The notes below the pieces were generated by a model. That model was given only the letters and a program-made list of their open reading frames with translations. It made no database searches and was not told where the DNA came from. The position numbers and the translations under genes are program-made. From NCBI RefSeq assembly GCF_003443655.1, contig NZ_CP031941.1, positions 6,461,001 through 6,525,000 of the forward strand: a stretch of 64,000 bases of DNA, given 5' to 3'. This document shows positions 9,651 to 18,601 of this stretch, in pieces; within the stretch, counting starts at the first letter, position 1; each line of letters opens with the position of its first letter. The stretch comes from Nostoc sphaeroides (GTDB lineage Bacteria; Cyanobacteriota; Cyanobacteriia; Cyanobacteriales; Nostocaceae).

Positions 9651-11746
9651 CTAAATATAATTCAGCTTACTCAAAAAATCATTTAACTCTTGTAACGTCT
9701 CCTCCCGTTCCCGTTCCACACTCCCAGCCGCCACCGCATATTTATCCCAAAAATTCTCAAACACAAAAATCACCGTTCTTCTAATTCCATTTAAAAATCT
9801 ATCTAACTGTTCAGATACTAAATCATAATGCTTTTGCAAAATTAACTCCTTCGCTTCCTCCTCCGTAATTACACCCCCAAAACTTGCCATTAAATCCTGA
9901 ATATTCACAATTCTTGCTTCTAACTTTTTAATATCCCCCGTCAAAGCTGTAAACTTTTTCTTTTTATCCTTATCCTTATCCTTTTTAACTTCCTCTTCCG
10001 TCCCCAACTCAGCCAACTCTTTCCTAGCTTGTATTAATAACTGTTTATGTTCATAAATTTGATCCTCAGCCCCAAATTTCTTTAATAAAATCTTTAACTC
10101 AAACTCCAGTTGTTTCTGCTTAAGAGTTGCCTTAAAATTCTTTAACTCATCGTCCGCTTTTTTAAATTGTTTCAAAACTTGCTCATATCCCTTTACTTCC
10201 GCTTTTAACTCCTTAGCATTTTCCCCAGAAAATAAAGGCAGAGCGATTTTTTCCTTACTCCTTTTAACCCTTGCCGTTAGTTCATCCTTCATTAACTTAG
10301 CTGTAATCTTCTCATCTTCTTCAGCTTCATACTCTAATAATTCTTGTGCTGTTTCCAGCAACGAATCAATCTCAGCATCCTTTTGAGCGATATCACTTTC
10401 TAACTGCTCAATTTCATCAGCCTCAGCTTGAAAAAATGCCCTAATAATATAAGAATCAGGGATTAAAGTAGGACTCCAACCATTTTGGATAATCGTTTTC
10501 AAATCATATCGAATATTATCCCACCAATTAACAAACACACCCGCTACTTGAAACAAATCCAACACCTTCATAGGCACTAATTTATTTTTCAAAGAATCAA
10601 TCAATTCTTGTCGGACATGAGGTAATTGATTGCTATTTTTGACTTCTCTAGCATTGGGTGAACTTGGGGCTAAACTAGCAAAATCATTCTTAGCTTCTTG
10701 CCACCAATCCACTAACAAAATATCCATATTATCAATAATTTTACATAAATCCTGATTGCTTTCAATTAGAGTTTTTAAATCATCTTTTCCCTGAAAATGA
10801 GCATGAAAATCATAATAATCAGCATCTTTATCTTGAAACACCAAATCAGATTTTAAACCCAACTTTGCCAGTATATGAGACTTAGCACCCACTTCTGGCT
10901 TAGGAATACCCCCCAATAAATGCGCCCTAACATCTTCCGGTTCGGGTTCTGGGGTATTATCAACATAACGACGCACGTTAAGATTCCAATCATTACCCTT
11001 AATTTCTGCAATATCCACCAACCGAGAATACTTGTCTATTTCTTCCTTACGGGTAAAGATATAATCAATTTTTTCAATATCTTCAGACCTTAAAAAGTTA
11101 CGATTCTTCCCTTCTCCATATTCGGCATCAGCATTAATAAAAAATACTTTATTTTGTAGTGCATCTGGCTTATTTTTATTCAATACTAAAATCACCGCAG
11201 GGATACCAGTCCCATAAAACAATTTTTGAGGTAAGCTAATAATGCCTTCAATCACTCCACCATTATCTTTTAACATTTTCTCGCGGATTTTCTTCTCATC
11301 ACTACCGCGAAATAACACCCCATGAGGCATAACTACCGCCGCCCGTCCGTCCTGTTTTAAACTAGCCAGAATATGCTGCACAAACATTAAATCAGCTTTT
11401 TTCGTTTCCGGTGCAAATCCATAACTAAAACGGTTTTGATGCTGGAGTGCGGCACTATTATAATTTTGAGCAAAGGGCGGATTAGCAATTACAATATCAA
11501 ACTGAAAGTCTCACCATAGCTATTTTTGTCTGTTAATAACTCATTAATAGTATCTTCGGGCAGATGCCGATAATCTTTACGAATTTTAGCCCGTTTTTCA
11601 TCAAAAACATCAGACATCCGTTTCAAGAACAGCATCCCAAAAATATATTCTTTATATTCGGATGCGTCCATTTTGCCCCGCAGAATATCCGCCGCTCCCA
11701 TTAAGAAGTTTTCTAACTGGGAAAGTGTAATTTTATTTGTATTCAT
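9651..11746 (-). pseudogene. hsdM: Type I DNA methyltransferase HsdM, internal deletion and frameshift
   Basis: The first 85 codons (from ATG 11746, ending KNSYGETFSLIL and a stop) are the HsdM N-terminal domain. The following frame resumes at FDIVIANPPFAQNYNSAAL (about 11500), the N6-adenine methyltransferase motif IV, and runs to 9651 with a long coiled-coil tail. In intact HsdM roughly 200 residues separate these points, including the SAM-binding motif with Gly-rich loop. They are absent and the frame is shifted at the join (about 11500-11512). The protein cannot bind SAM, so this methyltransferase is almost certainly dead. Confidence 0.88.
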
Positions 11747-11832
11747 TTACTTTAGTTCTTTACTCTTTAAAGTATGGAAATAATTTTTAGGTTTAATTTT
11801 AGTGAAATTCTAATTTACTCCTTTTTGGTACT

Positions 11833-12162
11833 TCACCATTTCACCAAACGGCAAAAAACACCTTTGACACTAACCGTCACCCCATAATGCTGGAACTTAA
11901 ACCTTACCCCACAATTAGGACATTCTGACAGCAAAATTAATTTATGCTGCTGACAGCCCTGAGTCACCTTAAACTGCCACTCAATCTTGTGATAGGGCGA
12001 ATCAATATAACAAGCAGCACATAACCGAATCGGCTCAAGCTTCATCCCCACCCCAGCAGGTGGTAACATCTGCGCTAACTTATCGGCATCAACCCCCACA
12101 ACCTTAGCCAATACCTCCAACTGCTGGCGAGAAGGAGGAGGATTAAAACGAAACTTTTCCAT
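11833..12162 (-). pseudogene. Decayed tniQ fragment
   Basis: From ATG 12162 the frame reads MEKFRFNPPPSRQQLEVLAK, nearly the same as the middle of the intact tniQ at 13873-14379. The N-terminal third is missing. After SECPNCGVRFK the frame is shifted; the alternative frame continues VPALWGDG, a stop in place of Trp, then CQRCFLPFGEMVKYQ, as in intact TniQ. So it has a truncation, a frameshift and a stop. It probably marks an older duplication or merger of transposon cores. Confidence 0.85.
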
Positions 12163-12173
12163 CGTGCATCGCC

Positions 12174-12347
12174 TCACTTGCCCTTACCAGGCGGCGAAAT
12201 CGTTCCATCCGCCTGCGCTTGTTTAATAGCTCGTTTCAGAATTAACACTGCCATTTGCGACAAAGAACGCTCCTCTGCATCCGCCAGTTGTTGCAGAGCT
12301 TCTTTGTCTTCTTCTTCCATGTAAATACTCAATGTTACTTTTCCCAT
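12174..12347 (-). CDS. Small ribbon-helix-helix protein
   Basis: 57 residues from ATG 12347, beginning MGKVTLSIYMEEEDKEALQQ. A short beta strand followed by two helices (EEEDKEALQQLADAEERSLS, then QMAVLILKRAIKQA) is the CopG/Arc-type RHH fold, which binds DNA as a dimer. It ends next to the decayed tniQ fragment. A regulator of cargo genes is plausible but its target is unknown. Confidence 0.7.
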   Translation of the reverse strand: MGKVTLSIYMEEEDKEALQQLADAEERSLSQMAVLILKRAIKQAQADGTISPPGKGK

Positions 12348-12520
12348 GTAACTATTATCAGCTTCTCTATGTGTTTTTATATTAAATCACTAAAAACAAA
12401 TAAATTTAAATAGAAGCACATAAAATTTATGTATAATTACTGATAAGTCAAAAGCCAGGGCGCAACTTTCTCAGGGCTGACGCACTGGCTTCTGGCTCCT
12501 TCTCACAGGAGACATATTCC

Positions 12521-13060
12521 ATGTTAAGACCTGTTTGCCACAAAACAGATGAACACAGAAGTTATCTACAAGCTTTAGATGACTTCGGTATTGCTGAACT
12601 ATTGGCGAAACTCAGCAATTATTGTGAACAGCAAGAGCAAGAAAGTTTAGCAGGGTTATTGATTTCCCAATTAACTCAGAGTCTTGATGCTGAATTAGTT
12701 GCTAGTTATTTGAGTGCGTTGGCTCCTAGCCTTGCCGAAGGTATCGCGCTCAATCGCCACGATTTACTCCCAAGAATAATCAACCAGAAATTTTCTGCTA
12801 GTTCTGTTGATTTACCTGACGACTTTCCTACTACAGCAAAGACACCCCGCTTCTTATATGGCGACAAATTGCGTTGGATTGGATCTGACACTGATTGGGG
12901 AACTGCGATCGGCAGATTTTATAGCTTTGCTCCCCATCTTTGCTGCTGGACTTGGTGCTACCTGATTTGGTTGAGCAAAGATAGCCCTAGTGCCACTTGG
13001 ACATCTGCCGATATTGCTTGGGAACAAGATTTAGAACCAGTGGAAGGGTCGCTGCTATGA
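12521..13060 (+). CDS. Hypothetical cargo protein
   Basis: 179 residues, ATG after an AGGAG box at 12508-12512. The N-terminal half is predicted helical (ALDDFGIAELLAKLSNYCEQ); the C-terminal half has several Trp and Cys residues (FAPHLCCWTWCYLIWLS). No family is recognised. It overlaps the next gene by four bases (ATGA), so the pair is probably co-translated. A stem in the leader (agccag at 12453, ctggct at 12486) may affect expression. Confidence 0.6.
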   Translation: MLRPVCHKTDEHRSYLQALDDFGIAELLAKLSNYCEQQEQESLAGLLISQLTQSLDAELVASYLSALAPSLAEGIALNRHDLLPRIINQKFSASSVDLPDDFPTTAKTPRFLYGDKLRWIGSDTDWGTAIGRFYSFAPHLCCWTWCYLIWLSKDSPSATWTSADIAWEQDLEPVEGSLL

Positions 13061-13362
13061 CTAATCCGCGTCCTTTACAGGTAAGAGAGCAAAATTTGAT
13101 TGATCTATACAGTCATTGTCAATTAGGAATGACACCCAAGAATTTTTATGCCAAATGGGATGTTAATCATGAAGCGATCGCTCGTATTTGCTCTCGTTCA
13201 CTTTCAACTGTCCGGCGTTGGTTTTCCAAGGGTCGCAATTACCGCAGTCCCATGCCCAGTGATTTACGCCATCTTGCCCTGATGGACTTCCTGCTAGAAC
13301 ACTTCGAGGAAATTCCCGAAGAATTTCTGAAGATACTCTGTTCTCTGACAGGGCATCAGTAG
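13057..13362 (+). CDS. Helix-turn-helix cargo protein
   Basis: 101 residues from the ATG overlapping the preceding stop. The segment AKWDVNHEAIARICSRSLST then VRRWFSKG looks like a helix-turn-helix of the kind that checks when a cell binds DNA through its second helix. The overlap with the upstream 179-residue gene suggests a two-gene operon. A terminator-like hairpin follows at 13411-13434. Function is not known beyond probable DNA binding. Confidence 0.6.
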   Translation: MTNPRPLQVREQNLIDLYSHCQLGMTPKNFYAKWDVNHEAIARICSRSLSTVRRWFSKGRNYRSPMPSDLRHLALMDFLLEHFEEIPEEFLKILCSLTGHQ

Positions 13363-13410
13363 GAATCGAAAAGTCAACAAATTGCAATGTCATACTGATA
13401 TTTTTTTACC

Positions 13411-13434
13411 AGCCACTCTCACAGTAGGGTGGCT
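13411..13434 (+). terminator. Probable terminator after the two-gene cargo operon
   Basis: AGCCAC (13411-13416) can pair with GTGGCT (13429-13434), followed by a T-rich stretch (ttagtttt). Confidence 0.5.
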
Positions 13435-13520
13435 TTAGTTTTGAGAATGTTTAAGTCACTTTTGTCTATTATTCGACTGCAATTTACCAGCTAAATCATA
13501 AGTATGAGCAGGAGGTTTTT

Positions 13521-13718
13521 ATGACCTACATTGAAAAGCTAAATCCTTGGTGTATAGTTCGCCATTTTCCTAGTATGCAACATCAAATAGTTGCTCGTTT
13601 TCGTCGCCGCAGTGACGCAGAGGCTCATTCACAAGCTCTACACCGACTGATACCAAGTGCAACTTTCACAATCATTTTCAATCCAGCAGTCGAGCAACCA
13701 GAGCAAATTACCCCATGA
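13521..13718 (+). CDS. Small hypothetical protein
   Basis: 65 residues, ATG after AGGAGG at 13510-13515, a strong ribosome binding site. The middle (VARFRRRSDAEAHSQALHRL) is basic and helical. It lies between the cargo operon and the end of tniQ, transcribed toward it. No family is recognised. Confidence 0.5.
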   Translation: MTYIEKLNPWCIVRHFPSMQHQIVARFRRRSDAEAHSQALHRLIPSATFTIIFNPAVEQPEQITP

Positions 13719-13872
13719 TTCTGTCGTTCTGGAAGTCAACTTAACTTGTAGCAAATTCTCTTGTTTATTGAAACATACGATATCTCCCCTTGCTCATTTT
13801 TTTCCATGAAAGTACGGGGGGATAATTTGTAGCTAACATTTGAAAAGTACTACTTTATTTGCACAAACTCTG

Positions 13873-14379
13873 TCATCGATAAGACTTTTGATACTTTACC
13901 ATCTCGGCAAAACTCAGAAAACACCGTTGACACCAACCATCCGCCCACACTGCTGGAACCTTAAATCTTGCCCCACAGTTTGGACATTCTGACAACAAAA
14001 TTAATTGGTGGCGATCGCACCCTTGCGTTATCTTCAACTGCCATTCAATCTTATGATAAGCTGACTCAACATAACAAGCAGCACATAACCGAATCGGCTC
14101 AAGCTTCATCTCCACCCCAGCAGGCGGTAACATCTGCGCTAGCCTATCAGCATCAACCTCTACAACCTTAGCCAATGCCTCTAATTGCTGGCGAGACGGT
14201 GGGGGATTAAACCGAAATTTTTCCCATCGGGCGATCGCACCCCCAAGTTTTGTGGCTTTACCTAATCCAGTAGGCGTTAAATCATTTGCCCGTCGAAAAC
14301 GCCCTAAAAAGTGACTCAAACTTTCTCCCTGTAAAGGTTCTATTTGAAACAGCCAAGGTTGAATTTCTACAACTTCCAT
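13873..14379 (-). CDS. tniQ: TniQ, CAST adaptor protein
   Basis: 168 residues, the short form typical of V-K CASTs. The start PLQGESLSHFLGRFRRAND is the TniQ N-terminal signature. Cys pairs follow (CAACY, then SECPNCGARF and WCQRCFL) that should bind zinc. TniQ links the Cas12k-guide complex to the TnsC filament. Its ATG shares one base with the tnsC stop, so both come from the tnsBC-tniQ operon. A decayed relative lies at 11833-12162. Confidence 0.95.
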   Translation of the reverse strand: MEVVEIQPWLFQIEPLQGESLSHFLGRFRRANDLTPTGLGKATKLGGAIARWEKFRFNPPPSRQQLEALAKVVEVDADRLAQMLPPAGVEMKLEPIRLCAACYVESAYHKIEWQLKITQGCDRHQLILLSECPNCGARFKVPAVWADGWCQRCFLSFAEMVKYQKSYR

Positions 14380-15218
14380 TACTTGTACTCCGCCGTAACT
14401 TCCTTCAGCGTCTCCAAATCAACTTTCTGTAATCCTTTCTTTAACGCCCGAATTGCTGATTCTCTCAAAATCATATCTAGCAAACCAATATAACCCCCCG
14501 TTGCCTCACCTAAAGTTTTTAGCATCGTCTTGCTGGAAAGATTAGAAGCAACTGGCAGTTTTAAAACTTGCTTTTCCCAAATCTCCACAGTTCGCTTAAA
14601 ATCTTCACCAGAAAACTTACCAAACCGATGACAGGCACGAAAGCGGTTATAAACTTGCTCATCTCGCTTGATTACAGCGTCTAATCTGTCAGTACCCACC
14701 AAAATCACCGCAATTTCTAACTTGTCAAAAATATCTCGCACTTCAGCAAAAGTTTTGGGTTTCAAGCGGTCAGCTTCATCAATGATCAGCATCTCAACCC
14801 CGCAACCTTTAAGAACTCGAAATGTGCGTTCTCTAATCTCAGCTACAGTTCCCTTATTCATCTGATACTTTAAATGCTTAAGAATCTCATTGAACAAATC
14901 TTTAGCACTACAATCAGACGGAATGTCTTCGAGAAAAGCAATAGGCACGAATGGTGGTTTTCCTACCTCTTGCTTGGGTTTATGCCGGAGTCTGTAGGCA
15001 TCACAACCCATTGTTTTACCAGTTCTGGACTCTCCTACAATACGACCAGACTGACGTGCTTGACGCTTTCCTTCTAGCCAGTCATTAAGAATTTTAACTT
15101 GCTCCAAGAGGATACAAGTCTTCCGGTTCAATCTTTGAATTTCTGCTTGTAATTTTTCACCATTGGCTGAAATTTCACCTAATTGTTGGGCAACTGCTTG
15201 AGCTTGTTTTGAAGTCAT
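14379..15218 (-). CDS. tnsC: TnsC, AAA+ regulator of transposition
   Basis: 279 residues, the usual V-K length. Walker A is GESRTGKT (residues 62-69) and Walker B is MLIIDEAD with Asp146 and Glu147. TnsC polymerises on target DNA in an ATP-dependent way and recruits TnsB. It starts 3 bases after tnsB ends and overlaps tniQ by one base. No damage seen. Confidence 0.96.
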   Translation of the reverse strand: MTSKQAQAVAQQLGEISANGEKLQAEIQRLNRKTCILLEQVKILNDWLEGKRQARQSGRIVGESRTGKTMGCDAYRLRHKPKQEVGKPPFVPIAFLEDIPSDCSAKDLFNEILKHLKYQMNKGTVAEIRERTFRVLKGCGVEMLIIDEADRLKPKTFAEVRDIFDKLEIAVILVGTDRLDAVIKRDEQVYNRFRACHRFGKFSGEDFKRTVEIWEKQVLKLPVASNLSSKTMLKTLGEATGGYIGLLDMILRESAIRALKKGLQKVDLETLKEVTAEYK

Positions 15219-15221
15219 CTT

Positions 15222-16901
15222 TTACCACCCGTAATCTTCACGCATTTGTTCGTAATCAAAGGCCTCTGGCATCTGGTATTCTGGCTCACTATCAAACAAT
15301 GCCACTTCAATTTCTTCTGGTTCAACTATCAATGGTTGTTTAGCTTTTTGTACTACAGCCTGTTCCGCTTTTTGACGTTCCTTTTTGGTTTTCTTTTGGG
15401 TCAGGAAAGTTTCGCGATCGCGTACCTCTGCCAACATTGAGCGATTGCTAATCATCTTCCCTGCTTGCCGAATCTTACGACTACTAGCTTTAGCCTCATC
15501 CAAAGATAATTGCTCAGTCTCCAACTCCTGAGCAAATGCCCTAGCTAAAAACTCTTCTTTATTACCACTTTGGCGGTAAACCAACACAGTTGTAATGTCT
15601 TTGGGGTCATAGCGCAGTACAACGCTTTCACCTGCATAACCTGCCAAATTTTCTCCCCGATACGTCAGATTTTCAAATTGCAGATATCCACCTCTATAAA
15701 TAGAGCGTCGAGTTTGCTTCATCAGGCAAATACGTAACTCCTCTTCTGAAATTACATTAGGAGAAGCAATTAACCCTGCTTCCCATCGTTGATAGCGAGT
15801 TTGATCGCCAAGACGCGCATCAGGACGCTGGTTATATTTATCCACGATGTAGCGTACAAACCTATGTTCCAACTCCCGTAAAGTCAGACAAGCCTCCTTC
15901 TCAGCTTGCTCTGGACGTTCCTGCACATTTGATCCTGTGTATCCCGGCATATTAGAAAAGAAGTCGGTATTAAAAGTGCCAAAAGGACGCTCAACAATAC
16001 CACCTTCACTGGGGCGATCGCGTAAATGACAAACAAATCCCAATTGCACACCTATCTGTTGCAAATGGTTTGAGCGAAAATCTTTACCACCATCGGTATA
16101 AAAATGTTCTGGTTTCCCGTAGGTTCCCCATTCTTCATGAAGTCCATATTCTGACCCATACTGCTTTGGCAAAATTGCATGGCGCAGTGCTAATGCTACT
16201 ACCTGAGAACTCGGAGGATCAAAGCCTAAGTTTATCCCCATGATGCAACGGGAGTAAGTATCAACAACAGTTGTCAGCCAAGGACGAGCCAAAAGTTCAC
16301 CATGCTGATCTACCAGCAATAGGTCTACACGAGTATGGTCACACTGCCAAACATGGTTGCTATATTCTACTGATAAGTCTTTACCATCGCGGGTTTTAAC
16401 TGATAATCGAGAACCATGCCAACCTCGACTTCTAACACCTGCTTTTTGTTCTTGCTGCTCAATAATGGGTTGTAGAACTCGATACACAGTCCTATAGCTG
16501 GGATATTTTTTTTGTCCTAATTCAGCCGCCCTTGCTTGTACTCTGATTGCCACTTGTTGGGGAGTAATTCGCTTACTACCTTTATTGCCTTCCTTATAAG
16601 TTTTGATGATGAACTGTTGCCAATCAGTGTCTATTCGATGTTTGCCTTTGTCAGCCCGTGTCGTAGTTTGAAGTGCAGCTAAACCTTCCTCTTCCCATTT
16701 TTTTACCAGTCGCCGTACCGTTCGCACAGACTTGCCTAGTTTGGCTGCGACCTCCCTTTGTCTTTCTCCATAGGTGATGCGATCGCACGGTTCTAGTAGT
16801 TGCTGAATCATATCCAGCAAATGCCTATCAGCTGCTGAGAGTTCCGTCACGATCTCATCCTTTTCTGCCTCTTGCTCGCTATTGGTATGATCGTCCAGCA
16901 T
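15222..16901 (-). CDS. tnsB: TnsB, DDE transposase of the CAST
   Basis: 559 residues. The N-terminal part has helix-turn-helix segments (KLGKSVRTVRRLVKKWEEEG) that bind the end repeats. The catalytic core has VWQCDHTRVD (Asp188), EHFYTDGGKD (Asp270) and SEGGIVERPFG (Glu304), the complete DDE triad. TnsB joins the element ends to target DNA; V-K systems lack TnsA and can give cointegrates. First gene of the tnsB-tnsC-tniQ operon; a candidate CvkR site lies 11 bases before its start. Confidence 0.97.
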   Translation of the reverse strand: MLDDHTNSEQEAEKDEIVTELSAADRHLLDMIQQLLEPCDRITYGERQREVAAKLGKSVRTVRRLVKKWEEEGLAALQTTTRADKGKHRIDTDWQQFIIKTYKEGNKGSKRITPQQVAIRVQARAAELGQKKYPSYRTVYRVLQPIIEQQEQKAGVRSRGWHGSRLSVKTRDGKDLSVEYSNHVWQCDHTRVDLLLVDQHGELLARPWLTTVVDTYSRCIMGINLGFDPPSSQVVALALRHAILPKQYGSEYGLHEEWGTYGKPEHFYTDGGKDFRSNHLQQIGVQLGFVCHLRDRPSEGGIVERPFGTFNTDFFSNMPGYTGSNVQERPEQAEKEACLTLRELEHRFVRYIVDKYNQRPDARLGDQTRYQRWEAGLIASPNVISEEELRICLMKQTRRSIYRGGYLQFENLTYRGENLAGYAGESVVLRYDPKDITTVLVYRQSGNKEEFLARAFAQELETEQLSLDEAKASSRKIRQAGKMISNRSMLAEVRDRETFLTQKKTKKERQKAEQAVVQKAKQPLIVEPEEIEVALFDSEPEYQMPEAFDYEQMREDYGW

Positions 16902-16911
16902 TTTTACATAA

Positions 16912-16943
16912 TTGTTTAATACAAACGTAGTTGTATTGTACTA
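16912..16943. promoter_or_regulatory. Second candidate CvkR site, in front of tnsB
   Basis: TTGTTTAATAC (16912-16922), 10 bases, then GTATTGTACTA (16933-16943). The left arm is identical to that of the cas12k operator and the right arm shares its first five bases, with the same spacing. It lies 11 bases before the tnsB start, comparable to 16 bases for cas12k. Common repression of the targeting and transposase modules is inferred. Confidence 0.6.
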
Positions 16944-16949
16944 TTTAAA

Positions 16950-17175
16950 GGACATTTATTTTGTCAATTTTTATAAAAATGTATGCTCACAGCATTTTTG
17001 AAGAAAGGACAGATATTTTGTCAAAATTCCAAAAGAGGACAGGTATTTTGGCAATAAGCCTCTAGTAGCTTATTTTCAGGCTAAAATAGTAAAACCCTTA
17101 TCAAGTAAGGGTTTTAAACTCAATATTTTTGAAGACATTAATTTGTCAAGTGGTCATTTAATTTGGCAAACGACA
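16950..17175. mobile_element. CAST left end with five TnsB-type boxes
   Basis: Read from the outer edge (17175 leftward) the end begins TGTCGTTTGCCAAATTAAAT. Five related boxes share one orientation: 17152-17169 (TTGCCAAATTAAATGACC), 17134-17149 (TTGACAAATTAATGTC), 17037-17054 (TTGCCAAAATACCTGTCC), 17007-17024 (TTGACAAAATATCTGTCC) and 16950-16967 (TTGACAAAATAAATGTCC). They are expected TnsB binding sites. The first five bases outside are TGTAT, the expected target-duplication size, but the partner end is outside the window. No gene occurs between tnsB and 17304. Confidence 0.9.
17091..17115. terminator. Perfect hairpin inside the CAST left end
   Basis: AAAACCCTTA, loop tcaag, TAAGGGTTTT: a perfect 10-bp stem ending in T/A runs, so it could stop transcription in either direction. 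It lies between the outer pair and inner three TnsB boxes and could insulate tnsB from host transcription. Confidence 0.6.
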
Positions 17176-17303
17176 TGTATCACCGCATTTCCTTAAGAAT
17201 GCAGACCGATGTATTGCGTGTTCAGGTAGCGAAAATAGCACCAAAATCGATAACAGTTTATAAATTGCTATCATGTAAGTACGTGATGTACATACGCTTG
17301 AAG

Positions 17304-17639
17304 ATGAGCAACTCCTACAGCATTCGTAGTACCAAAATTGGTAACAGTGCAGGGTTTAGGCTACCAGCTGAGTTTTATCGGGAACATCCTCAGTTTGCCA
17401 ATGCAGATGGTTGGATAGAGGTATTGTCGCCGGATACAGCAATTTTGCGGATTTTAACTCCATCTGGTGATGATGAAGACGCAGAAGACTCAGTAATGAT
17501 GCGGCTGTTTCTCGATTTTGCTATGAAAGAAGCGCTCAAGAATAATACACTGCAACCTTATACAACTGAAATGTCTGAGGCTGCCCACGAACTAATTGCA
17601 GGTGTAGAATTAGACGATGAGTCATTAGAAGATGGCTAA
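17304..17639 (+). CDS. AbrB-fold antitoxin partner of YhaV
   Basis: 111 residues from ATG 17304 (a longer frame upstream would begin at the CAST edge and is unlikely). The N-terminus SYSIRSTKIGNSAGFRLPAE is the swapped-hairpin (MazE/SpoVT-AbrB) signature that binds the operon promoter. The acidic C-terminus (ELDDESLEDG) probably covers the toxin. It overlaps yhaV by eight bases. The CAST end lies 128 bases upstream, so the original promoter may be disturbed. Confidence 0.8.
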   Translation: MSNSYSIRSTKIGNSAGFRLPAEFYREHPQFANADGWIEVLSPDTAILRILTPSGDDEDAEDSVMMRLFLDFAMKEALKNNTLQPYTTEMSEAAHELIAGVELDDESLEDG

Positions 17640-18090
17640 GTTTGTCAGTAGTGGATGGGAAGTTTATTTTCACCCACAACTATTTGGTACTCAATATCAA
17701 GAATTATTTGAGCGCGTTTCCCGTTTACGGGAGCAATTACCAGAGGCTGAATATAAAACCCATGCAACGGTAAAATTGTTTGCAGCAATTACTGTTGCAA
17801 TTGAAACTAAGATTCCCTCTGACCCGTTTGCAAGTCATTTTGCTTTGACAGGGGCGTTAAAACGCTATGGACGGGTGAAAAAGATGGGTTTACCGGAACG
17901 GTATCGCCTGTTTTTTAAGGCGTTTGATACGGAACAGTTGAAAGTGATTGTAATTTTGTGGTTAGGATTTCCACGTAAAGAAGGAGCGAAAAATGACTGC
18001 TACCAGATGTTTACTAAGATGGTTGAACGAGGGACATTTCCAGACAGTTTAGATGAGTTGTTGACAGATTGTGAAGTAACGGAGGATTAA
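17632..18090 (+). CDS. yhaV: YhaV-family toxin
   Basis: 152 residues. Motifs of the YhaV ribonuclease toxin family are visible: HPQLFGTQYQELFERVSRLR, KTHATVKLFAAITVAIETKI, GLPERYRLFFKAF and VIVILWLGFPRKEGAKNDCY. Such toxins cut mRNA and are neutralised by the AbrB-type partner encoded just upstream. The length is normal and no damage is seen. Confidence 0.88.
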   Translation: MAKFVSSGWEVYFHPQLFGTQYQELFERVSRLREQLPEAEYKTHATVKLFAAITVAIETKIPSDPFASHFALTGALKRYGRVKKMGLPERYRLFFKAFDTEQLKVIVILWLGFPRKEGAKNDCYQMFTKMVERGTFPDSLDELLTDCEVTED

Positions 18091-18212
18091 AAGAGCAAAA
18101 GAGTTAGCAACTAGTTGAAATCTTGTCAACCTTTATGCTTAAAATTACACAAGAGGTTTATTTAGCATCTACTAAAAGCTAAAGTCAACCCTTTGCAGGA
18201 CTCCCATAAGCA

Positions 18213-18599
18213 ATGCTGACTGAAATTTTACCTTTTTCCTTTGAGTTAGACACGATCGCGATCGCCGGAGCGAGTTTGTGGTCATTGGCGCTATATCTAG
18301 GTTTTTCCCAAGTTAATGAATGGGTAATCGAGCAACTCAATCGCTGGTTTAACTTTGCCGAGCGATCGCTTTATACCAGCCAGACAGAATTTGAAAAGAC
18401 TCGTAAAGCTAGAGAATCCCAAAACTCTTTCTACGCTTCATTATTTAGCATTGTACCTTTTTTAGTAGTCGGTGCTTTATGTAACTGGATTCTAGAAATT
18501 AGTTTAGGTGAAAGTTGGGGAATTAGTACAGGTATATTAGCTTGTATGGGTGCCGGTATTTATGAACTTGGGCGCAGGGATGGCGAATCTTCGGATTAA
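18213..18599 (+). CDS. Conserved hypothetical membrane protein
   Basis: 128 residues with hydrophobic segments near residues 15-32 (IAIAGASLWSLALYLGF), 75-92 (SLFSIVPFLVVGALCNWIL) and 100-118. A charged middle region (FEKTRKARESQN) separates them. It resembles uncharacterised cyanobacterial membrane proteins. No neighbour suggests a function. Confidence 0.65.
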   Translation: MLTEILPFSFELDTIAIAGASLWSLALYLGFSQVNEWVIEQLNRWFNFAERSLYTSQTEFEKTRKARESQNSFYASLFSIVPFLVVGALCNWILEISLGESWGISTGILACMGAGIYELGRRDGESSD

Positions 18600-18601
18600 A
18601 T

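Noticed and set aside
17216..17260. tRNA gene next to the CAST end (ends in gcacca)
   Set aside because: No acceptor stem, T-loop or anticodon arm can be formed.
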